Shown here: positions 7,501-14,343 of the stretch, piece by piece | Position numbering within the stretch: position 1 is the first letter of the stretch | Layout of the letters: each line of letters opens with the position of its first letter | Source: Azonexaceae bacterium | GTDB lineage: Bacteria; Pseudomonadota; Gammaproteobacteria; Burkholderiales; Rhodocyclaceae | Assembly (NCBI GenBank): GCA_009469675.1 | Contig: SSSZ01000099.1 | Coordinates: forward strand, 1 to 64,000 | Direction of reading: 5' to 3' | DNA length: 64,000 nt | Notes under the pieces: model-generated | Told to the model about the DNA's origin: nothing | What the model saw: only the letters and a program-made list of their open reading frames with translations | Database searches by the model: none | Position numbers and translations under genes: made by a program

Positions 7501-9087
7501 ATGCGCGCCATGAGAATCCTGCCTTTTCTGTTCGCCCTGGCGGTGCTCCTGGGGCCGGTGGCGGCCTGGGCCGATGCCGGCGAGGTCCGTTTTGCCCAGG
7601 GCGATGTCCACATTCTGCGTGCCGGCGGCAAAGCCGAGAGCGCCGTGCGCGGAACCCGGCTGCACGAGGGGGACACCATCGTCACCGGCGCCGGGGGCTA
7701 TGCCCAGCTGACCATGGTGGACGACGCCATTGTCGCCGTCCGCCCCGATACCCGCCTGAAAGTCGAGACCTATCGCTATTCCGGCAAGGTCGACGGCAGC
7801 GAAAAGGGCGTCTGGGGGCTGGTGCGGGGCGGCTTCCGCACCCTGACCGGCTGGATCGGCCGCAACAACAAGGACGCCTACGCGGTCCGCACGCCCACCG
7901 CCACCATCGGCATCCGCGGCACCGACCACGAGCCGATGTACATTCCGCCGCCGGCGGCGGGCGAGATTCCCCTCGGCGAGCCTGGCACCTACAACAAGGT
8001 CAATTCCGGCCAGACCTACATCCAGACCGGCGGCGGGCGGCTCGAGCTGGGAGCCAATCAGGTGGGATTCGCCGCCGCCCGGGGCGACGCGCCGCCGGTG
8101 CGGCTGGCCCAGATGCCGTCCTTCATGAAGGTGACGCCACCCCTGCGGCCGGTGGGCAGCGGCCCCCGCGACAAGGAGCGGCAGGAACGCCAGGAGCGGG
8201 GCGATATCCTGCCGCAGCGTCCGCCGCCGCCCCCGGCGCTGGTGGCCATGGCGCTGGCGGAAGCGCCGGTCCCCCTGCTGCCGCCGGCGCTATTGCCGCC
8301 CGTCCAGGCCGGCACGGTGGATCCCCGCTATATCCCGCCCGGTTCGACGCCGGCCCCGCTGGGTTACGTGGCGGCGGGCGGCGATCTCAGTCCGGGCGTG
8401 CTCGACAACGGCGCCCTGGTGGTCGGCAACCCGCTGGAAAACGGCGCCGTGCTGCTCGGCCCGGCGGGGCTGCCCTTGGCCGTCGGCACCTCGGGAGGCT
8501 TCAATTACAGCAGCGATGGCGCTCCCGTGGTCGATGCCGGCACCACCACGGTGGGCAGCCATACCATCAACTGGGGCATCTACGCCGGAGGGACGATCAG
8601 CGACAACGCCGGGGTGCGCCATCCCCAGTATTTCTTCTTCATGGGGGGCGGCATTGCCAGCACGCCGGCCACCCTCGCCGCAACCTTGCCCGGGGCGGGG
8701 GCGACGCTGTCCTTCAGTTCCGTGGGGGGCTACACCAAGCCCATCACCGAGAGCGGTGCCGTTGGCGGCAGCGTGGGCAGCATTCTTGTCGAACTCAAGA
8801 ACGTGGGGGGCAACATCATGGTCTCCAAGTACAACCTCGGCGTGACCGACGCCCTGGGCCGCACCTGGTCGACTTCGATGCCGGCGCCGGTGCCCCTGGG
8901 AGCCTTCGTGATCGGTGGGACGGGAACCCCCAACCTGAGCGTCGGCTGTGCCGGTTGCACGGCTTCAACCGGCACCGGAAACGCCCGCGGGGCGCCCTTC
9001 GGCAACCCTGTGCCCCTGGGTGCCATCACCTCCTACTCGCTGCAAGCCGGCACCTCGGGAGTGGTCGGCGCCGTCCTCGCCAAGTAG
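7501..9087 (+). CDS. Exported FecR-domain protein with TbpB-like C-terminal domain, copy 2
   Basis: Presumed cargo of the preceding Slam-like barrel and paralogue of the FecR protein of copy 1. It has a signal peptide without lipobox (cleavage near AWA-DAG). The FecR domain covers residues 25-190 (GDTIVTGAGGYAQLTMVDD, VRTPTATIGIRGTDHE). A long Pro-rich linker follows (about 225-280, with runs of Pro). The beta-rich C-terminal domain starts near residue 330 and ends GNPVPLGAITSYSLQ then GVVGAVLAK. Cys483-x2-Cys486 sits 45 residues before the end, the same place as the CxxC of copy 1. ATG codons at 7501 and 7510 are both possible. The two cargo proteins share domain order but have diverged strongly in the C-terminal half. 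Confidence 0.78.
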   Translation: MRAMRILPFLFALAVLLGPVAAWADAGEVRFAQGDVHILRAGGKAESAVRGTRLHEGDTIVTGAGGYAQLTMVDDAIVAVRPDTRLKVETYRYSGKVDGSEKGVWGLVRGGFRTLTGWIGRNNKDAYAVRTPTATIGIRGTDHEPMYIPPPAAGEIPLGEPGTYNKVNSGQTYIQTGGGRLELGANQVGFAAARGDAPPVRLAQMPSFMKVTPPLRPVGSGPRDKERQERQERGDILPQRPPPPPALVAMALAEAPVPLLPPALLPPVQAGTVDPRYIPPGSTPAPLGYVAAGGDLSPGVLDNGALVVGNPLENGAVLLGPAGLPLAVGTSGGFNYSSDGAPVVDAGTTTVGSHTINWGIYAGGTISDNAGVRHPQYFFFMGGGIASTPATLAATLPGAGATLSFSSVGGYTKPITESGAVGGSVGSILVELKNVGGNIMVSKYNLGVTDALGRTWSTSMPAPVPLGAFVIGGTGTPNLSVGCAGCTASTGTGNARGAPFGNPVPLGAITSYSLQAGTSGVVGAVLAK

Positions 9088-9121
9088 GGGCCGGCGCCGG
9101 CAGGCCGCCGCGGGCTGGCGG

Positions 9122-9706
9122 TCAGAGATGGGCGATGGCCATGCCGCCCAGGACGAGGCCGCCGCCGGCCGCCAGATAAGTCGCGTAGGTCAGCCAGCGC
9201 TTGCGGGTGAGCAGGCTGATGGCCGCCATGGCGATGGAAATCTGGATGGCGGTCATGGCCTGGGCCCAGCGGTGGTGCAGGTGCATCGACTCGTCGCTTT
9301 TCTTTTCCAGCTCCTTGACCTCGGCCTCGAATTTCTCGGCTTCCTTCTTGATTTCGCCCTTTTCGCCCTTGTAGCGCTCGGCCTCCTGCTGGTACTTCTC
9401 CTTTTTTTCGCCTTCGTTGAGGGCGACGGCGAGTTCGGCCAGGTTCTGCTTGTTGCTCTTGGCCTGGTAGTAGTTCCACTGGTTGGAGGCCTCGGTCTTT
9501 TTGATCGCTGCGGCGTTCTTGTGCAGCATGGCGTCGTTCTGGGTGGCGCCGCCCTGGTAGCTGAAAAGGGCGCCGACGGTCGATAGCACCGCCGTCATCA
9601 CCGCGATACGCGAAGCGAAGCCGTCGTCGTTGTCGTGGCTGCCGTGGGCGTGGTGCTCGACGGCATGGTCGTGGGGGCCGTGAACATGAAAGCCGTGTCC
9701 GGACAT
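9122..9706 (-). CDS. DUF4337-like small membrane protein
   Basis: About 194 residues. The N-terminus is His-rich (HVHGPHDHAVEHHAHGSHD). A hydrophobic segment follows (about 33-50), then a Lys/Glu-rich coiled-coil-like middle (residues 75-135) and two closely spaced C-terminal membrane helices ending GLVLGGMAIAHL. This order is characteristic of DUF4337, a family of unknown function. The ATG at 9706 is preceded by a strong AAGGAG ribosome binding site; the longer upstream frame lacks one. It is convergent with the second FecR-domain gene and follows folA on the same strand. The His-rich N-terminus could bind metal, which is speculation. Confidence 0.7.
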   Translation of the reverse strand: MSGHGFHVHGPHDHAVEHHAHGSHDNDDGFASRIAVMTAVLSTVGALFSYQGGATQNDAMLHKNAAAIKKTEASNQWNYYQAKSNKQNLAELAVALNEGEKKEKYQQEAERYKGEKGEIKKEAEKFEAEVKELEKKSDESMHLHHRWAQAMTAIQISIAMAAISLLTRKRWLTYATYLAAGGGLVLGGMAIAHL

Positions 9707-9723
9707 GGGTAAAACTCCTTTTT

Positions 9724-10254
9724 CTAACGAATGCGAGTGTAGGTTTTGAATGCGAAACGGGTGCCGTCGGTCGCCGTGTGGTCCTCGCGCCCGGCTTCCC
9801 GCCACCGATCCGGGGCGATCGGAGGAAAAAGCGCGTCGCCGCGGGGCGCCAGATCCACCTCGGTGATGAGCAGTTGCTCGGCCAGCGGCAGGGCCTGAGC
9901 GTAGAGTTCGCCGCCGCCGACGACGAAGACGGGCGGTGTTTCCCCCAGATCGGGGCGGCTGTCGGCCATTTCAAGGGCGGCGGCAAGGGAGCCTGCAACC
10001 TCGGCGCCCGGCGCGTCGTAGTTGGTCTGGCGGCTGACCACGATGTTGCGCCGGCCGGGCAGGGGGCGAAAGCGCGGCGGGAGCGATTCCCAGGTCTTGC
10101 GGCCCATGACCACGGTGTGGCCCAGGGTGGCGGCCTTGAACCGCTGCATGTCGAGGGGGTCGCGCCATACTAAGTCGTTGCCGCGGCCGATCACCCGGTT
10201 TTTGGCGACGGCGGCGATGAGGATGAGGCGGTGGCGGGGGGGCGGATTTTCCAT
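9724..10254 (-). CDS. folA: Dihydrofolate reductase
   Basis: Reduces 7,8-dihydrofolate to tetrahydrofolate with NADPH, in the cytoplasm. About 176 residues, slightly longer than typical FolA. Family motifs appear in order: LILIAAVAKNRVIGRGNDLVW at the N-terminus, the cofactor segment VVMGRKTWESLP, the region GRRNIVVSRQ, the VFVVGGGELYAQALP motif and the C-terminal strand TRFAFKTYTRI. An ATG at 10263, three codons upstream, is an alternative start. It follows glgA by 1-10 bases on the same strand, so it is probably the last or second-last gene of the glycogen operon transcript, an odd partner for glycogen genes. thyA, its functional partner, is 18 kb away. Confidence 0.93.
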   Translation of the reverse strand: MENPPPRHRLILIAAVAKNRVIGRGNDLVWRDPLDMQRFKAATLGHTVVMGRKTWESLPPRFRPLPGRRNIVVSRQTNYDAPGAEVAGSLAAALEMADSRPDLGETPPVFVVGGGELYAQALPLAEQLLITEVDLAPRGDALFPPIAPDRWREAGREDHTATDGTRFAFKTYTRIR

Positions 10255-10264
10255 GGCCGCCATT

Positions 10265-11713
10265 TTACCGTTTGGCGGCGAGGGCATCCCGGTAGAGTTG
10301 CAGATAGGCCTGCGCTGCCGGTTTCCACGACCAGTCGCGGCGCATGCCGTTCTGCTGCAGGCGTCGCCAGGTGCGGCGGTCGTGCCAGGTGCGGGCGGCG
10401 CGTTCGAGGGCCAGCCAGAAGGCGTGGGGGTTTGCGTCGGCGAAGACGAAGCCGTTGGCGGAACCTTCGGCGAGGCTGGCTTCGCCCAGGTCCACCACCG
10501 TGTCGGCCAGGCCGCCTGTGGCCCGGACCAGGGGTGGCGTGCCGTAGGCCAGGCTGTACATCTGGTTGAGACCGCAGGGTTCGAAACGCGAGGGCATGAG
10601 AAAAATGTCGGCGCCGGCTTCGATGCGGTGGGCCAGGCGCTCGCTGAACCCCAGGGTAACCGCGACCTGCCCGGGGTGGGCGGCGGCGAGGGCTGTGAAC
10701 CCGGCTTCGAAGGCCTTGTCGCCGCTGCCCAGCACCACCAGTTGGGCGGGCAGGTGGGGCAGGCCGTGGCCGACGGTGAGCAGGAGATCGAGGCCCTTTT
10801 GCTGGGTGAGGCGGCTGACGACCCCGAAAATGGGCCGGTCGTCGCGAACTTCCAGGCCCATTTCCTCCTGCAGCGCCCGGCGGTTGCCCCGTTTTGCGGC
10901 GAGCCGGGCGGCCCCGTAGGGATAATCGAGGGCCGCATCCCGGGCCGGGTTCCAGATTGCGGTGTCGATGCCGTTGAGGATGCCGCGCAGGGCGGCGGCC
11001 CGATGGCGCAGAAGCGGCGCCAGACCGTAGCCGAAGGCTTCGTCCTGGATTTCCCGGGCGTAGGTGGGGCTGACCGTGGACAGCTGGTCGGCCAGTTGCA
11101 GGCCGGCCTTGAGAAAGGAGAGCTGGCCGTGGTATTCGACCCCGTCGAAGCGCCAGGCGGCTTCTGGCAGGCCGAGTCCGGCCCGCAGGCCGGCCGGGAA
11201 GCAGCCCTGGAAGGCGATGTTGTGTACCGTCACGACGCTGGCCGCCCCGCCTTCGTAATGCAGGTAGGCGGGCGCCAGGGCGGTCTGCCAGTCGTTGACA
11301 TGGACCACGTCGGGGCGCCAGTCGAGGGGCGAGCGGGCCTGGCCGAGGAGGGCGGCGAGGCGGGACAGGAGGCCGAAGCGCCGGTCGTTGTCGCCCCAGT
11401 CGTGACCGTGGGAGTCGAGGTAGGGGTTGCCCGGGCGGTCGTACAGTTCGGGGCAGTCGACAAGATACAGCGGCAGGCCGTCGGCCCCCGCCGCCAGCAG
11501 GCGGCAGGGTGGGAGCAGCGGGGCCAGGGAAGGCAGGGCGGCGGCCGGCCGGGCCTCGGGAAAGGCGGCGGCGAGGGCCGGGTAGCGCGGCACGAGCACC
11601 CGCACGTCCTGGCGGGCCTGCCGGAGGGCCGCCGGGAGGGCGGCGGCCACGTCGCCCAGGCCCCCGGTCTTGACCCAGGGGGCGATTTCCGAGGTGGCGA
11701 AGAGGATGTTCAT
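10265..11713 (-). CDS. glgA: Glycogen synthase (ADP-glucose)
   Basis: GT5 glycogen synthase that transfers glucose from ADP-glucose to the growing alpha-1,4-glucan. At 482 residues it has the normal bacterial GlgA size. The N-terminus MNILFATSEIAPWVKTGGLG contains the KTGGL ADP-glucose-binding motif. VHVNDWQTALAPAYL, VVTVHNIAFQG and the C-terminal PSRFEPCGLNQMYSLAYGT region (acidic plus Cys active-site segment) are all present. It is encoded in the minus-strand glycogen operon, 34 bases after the unknown exported protein and immediately before folA. Its substrate would be made by the glgC product at the head of the operon. Confidence 0.96.
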   Translation of the reverse strand: MNILFATSEIAPWVKTGGLGDVAAALPAALRQARQDVRVLVPRYPALAAAFPEARPAAALPSLAPLLPPCRLLAAGADGLPLYLVDCPELYDRPGNPYLDSHGHDWGDNDRRFGLLSRLAALLGQARSPLDWRPDVVHVNDWQTALAPAYLHYEGGAASVVTVHNIAFQGCFPAGLRAGLGLPEAAWRFDGVEYHGQLSFLKAGLQLADQLSTVSPTYAREIQDEAFGYGLAPLLRHRAAALRGILNGIDTAIWNPARDAALDYPYGAARLAAKRGNRRALQEEMGLEVRDDRPIFGVVSRLTQQKGLDLLLTVGHGLPHLPAQLVVLGSGDKAFEAGFTALAAAHPGQVAVTLGFSERLAHRIEAGADIFLMPSRFEPCGLNQMYSLAYGTPPLVRATGGLADTVVDLGEASLAEGSANGFVFADANPHAFWLALERAARTWHDRRTWRRLQQNGMRRDWSWKPAAQAYLQLYRDALAAKR

Positions 11714-11747
11714 GGCGCTATGGCGTGGACCAGCCGGACTTGGGCGA

Positions 11748-12665
11748 TCAGAAGGCGATCTCCCAGGATCCGGCCGGCGATTTGGCGACGACGAGCTGGG
11801 CCGGGTAGGCGATGGAGAGCGTCATGCCGGCGCAGAGCCGCAGGTTGTCGCCCTTGATGCGGGTGAAGGAATTCGGGTCGAGGGGGTAGAGGGGCTCGTT
11901 CTTGCGGCTCACCACCACGGCGGCGCTGCCGGTGGTGGCGAACTCGATGTCGGCGGCGGCCGGGGCGGTGATGCGTACGCCCGCCGCGTGGGCCTTGTCC
12001 AGGCATTTGGCCTTGCGGATTTCACCGAGCTGCAGTTCGGGGCGGCCGTCGAGAAGTTTGTAGAGCTTGTCGAAATTGGGCTTGAAGGCCGCAGCCCGCT
12101 CCGTGACCAGCCCGACGAGTTTTTGCCGGTCGTCGTCGGTCAGGGCGGTGACCGGCGGGTAGTGGTGCCAGGGGCGGTCGGCGGCAAAATCGGCGACGAA
12201 CTGCTTTTCCAGGACTATCTTGCCTTGGGATTTCTTCGTCTCCAGGCCCTGGTCGGCCTGGTTGGTGGCCGAGGTGGTGTTGCCGCTACTCTGCCGCGTC
12301 ACCTGGTCGGTGACGCTCGCCCACTGGAGGCGGGCCTGGTAGGCGAGCTTGGGGTCGCTCGGTTCGAATTCGATGCGGATGGTGTTTTTTCCCTTGCGTA
12401 CCGCGCCTCCGAGCGACTGGACGGGAACCCACACGGCGGGGGCGACCTCCCGCTGGGAGAAAAGGACCGGCAGGCTGCGCTTGCCGATTTCTTGTTCCGC
12501 CACCGGCACGTTGTTGAGAAAAACCCGTGCCTTGCCGGGGACGGACTCGACTTCAGGCTGGGCGACATCGCCGACAAAAGGGGTGAACTGATATTCGACG
12601 TTGAGTACGGCGGCCGGCGACAGGGCCGGCCAGAGCGCAGCGGCGAGAACGACGAACTTGTTCAT
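11748..12665 (-). CDS. Exported protein of unknown function in the glycogen operon
   Basis: About 305 residues with a clear signal peptide (MNKFVVLAAALWPALSPAAV). The mature part is mostly beta-rich and then helical. I recognise no domain. Features visible: LNVEYQFTPFVGDVAQPEVE at the mature N-terminus, a Gln/Asn/Thr-rich middle (about 130-145), and a C-terminal region with two Cys (KCLDKAH and LRLCAG) that could pair in the periplasm. The ATG is preceded by GGAGG. It sits between pgi and glgA on the same strand, spaced as an operon member, yet a periplasmic product has no obvious role in cytoplasmic glycogen metabolism. Confidence 0.65.
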   Translation of the reverse strand: MNKFVVLAAALWPALSPAAVLNVEYQFTPFVGDVAQPEVESVPGKARVFLNNVPVAEQEIGKRSLPVLFSQREVAPAVWVPVQSLGGAVRKGKNTIRIEFEPSDPKLAYQARLQWASVTDQVTRQSSGNTTSATNQADQGLETKKSQGKIVLEKQFVADFAADRPWHHYPPVTALTDDDRQKLVGLVTERAAAFKPNFDKLYKLLDGRPELQLGEIRKAKCLDKAHAAGVRITAPAAADIEFATTGSAAVVVSRKNEPLYPLDPNSFTRIKGDNLRLCAGMTLSIAYPAQLVVAKSPAGSWEIAF

Positions 12666-12759
12666 GGGGCCTCCGAGAAAGGGGGTTGGCGAAAGTTCAG
12701 CGGCAATCCGGTCAGCATAGTCCAAAGCGACGGGCCTCGATAGGACGATCGGCCTGGTG

Positions 12760-14343
12760 TCATGCGCTGCGAAGTATGGCCAGGAGACCCTCGGTCGAAG
12801 CGTCGAAGCCTGGGCCGCCCGATTCCCCGTTGAGTGCCGGGGCGAGGCGGCCGGCCAAGGTCTTGCCCAGTTCGACGCCCCACTGGTCGAAGGCGTTGAC
12901 CTGCCAGAGGACGCCCAGGCAGAACACCTTGTGTTCGTAGAGGGCGACCAGCTGGCCGAGGGTGAAGGGGGTGAGGCGGGGCAGGACGAGGGTGGTGGAC
13001 GGCTGGTTGCCGGGGAAGACCTTGTAGGCGACGAGGGGTTCGGCGGCGCCGGCGGCGCGGGCTTCGTCGGCGGTCTGGCCGAAGGCCAGGGCGGCCGACT
13101 GGGCGAGGCAGTTGGCGAGCAGTTGCGGGTGATGTCCGGGGAGGGGAAAGTCGGCCTCGCGCAGGGCGATGAAGTCGCAGGGGACGAGGCGCCCGCCCTG
13201 GTGGATGAGCTGGTAAAAGGAGTGCTGGCCGTTGGTGCCGGCTTCGCCCCAGACGATGGGGCAGGTGGCGGTGCCCGCTGGCTGGCCGGCCCGGTCGACT
13301 TGCTTGCCGGTGCTTTCCATTTCGAGCTGCTGCAGATGGGCCGGCAGGAGGGCCAGGGACTGGCTGTAGGGCAGAACGGCGTGGCTGGCGGCGCCGAGGA
13401 AGGAGGTGTTCCAGAGGCCGAGCAGGGCGAGGATGAGGGGTAGGTTGTCGCCCGCCGGGGCGCTGAGGAAATGGTCGTCCATGTCCCGGGCGCCGGCGAG
13501 AAGCTGCGCAAAATGCCGGAAGCCGACGGCCAGGGCGATGGGCAGGCCGATCGCCGACCATAAGGAGAAGCGGCCGCCCACCCAGTCCCAGAATTCGAAG
13601 ACGTTTTCCCGGGCGATGCCGAAGGCGCCGGTGGCGGCATGGTTGGTCGATACGGCGACGAAGTGCCTGGCCACCGCGCCGGTTTCCCCGGCGGCGGCGA
13701 GCAGCCAGTTGCGGGCGGTGCCGGCGTTGGCCATGGTTTCCAGGGTGGTGAAGGTCTTGCTGGCGACGATGAACAGGGTCGTGCGAGGGTTGAGGCCGGC
13801 CAGGGTGGTGGCGAGGTCGGCGCCGTCGACGTTGGCGACGAAATGGACGGCGAGGTCGGGCTGCTGCCAGGCGGCCAGCGCCTTGACCGCCATGCGCGGG
13901 CCGAGGTCGGAGCCGCCGATGCCGATATTGACGACGTCGGTGATGCACTCGCCGGAGAAACCGCGCCAGGCGCCGCCGTGGATGGCTTCGCAAAAGGCTT
14001 CGAGGCGGGCGAGGACGGCGCCGACTTCGGGCGGTGCGGCGGCTCCGGCCCGCAGCGCCATATGGCGGACGGCCCGGCCTTCCGTGTGGTTGATGGCTTC
14101 GCCCGCCGCCAGTCTGGCCTTCCAGCCGTCGAGGTCGGCCGCGGCGGCAAGGTCGGCGAGCAGCGCCAGGGTCCGGGCGGTGATCCGCTGCTTGGAAAAG
14201 TCGAGGAACAGGCCGCCCTGGTGCCGGGAAAAGCGCTCGAAGCGGCCGCCGTCTTCGGCAAAGAGCTGGCGCAGGTGGCGGTCCCGCAGGGCGTCGGCGT
14301 GGGCCGCCAGGGCCTGCCAGGCGGGGGAGGCGACCAGGCTCAT
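12760..14343 (-). CDS. pgi: Glucose-6-phosphate isomerase
   Basis: Interconverts glucose-6-phosphate and fructose-6-phosphate. 527 residues, close to the usual 545. Signature blocks are INHTEGRAVRHMALRAG, VNIGIGGSDLGPRM, FVANVDGADLATTL, FIVASKTFTTLETMANA, the PGI signature DWVGGRFSLWSAIGLPIAL and GTNGQHSFYQLIHQG, which holds the active-site His. The ATG overlaps the glgP stop (ATGA), so the two are translationally coupled; longer in-frame upstream sequence belongs to glgP antisense space and is rejected. Its place in the operon links glycogen turnover to the Embden-Meyerhof pathway. Confidence 0.96.
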   Translation of the reverse strand: MSLVASPAWQALAAHADALRDRHLRQLFAEDGGRFERFSRHQGGLFLDFSKQRITARTLALLADLAAAADLDGWKARLAAGEAINHTEGRAVRHMALRAGAAAPPEVGAVLARLEAFCEAIHGGAWRGFSGECITDVVNIGIGGSDLGPRMAVKALAAWQQPDLAVHFVANVDGADLATTLAGLNPRTTLFIVASKTFTTLETMANAGTARNWLLAAAGETGAVARHFVAVSTNHAATGAFGIARENVFEFWDWVGGRFSLWSAIGLPIALAVGFRHFAQLLAGARDMDDHFLSAPAGDNLPLILALLGLWNTSFLGAASHAVLPYSQSLALLPAHLQQLEMESTGKQVDRAGQPAGTATCPIVWGEAGTNGQHSFYQLIHQGGRLVPCDFIALREADFPLPGHHPQLLANCLAQSAALAFGQTADEARAAGAAEPLVAYKVFPGNQPSTTLVLPRLTPFTLGQLVALYEHKVFCLGVLWQVNAFDQWGVELGKTLAGRLAPALNGESGGPGFDASTEGLLAILRSA

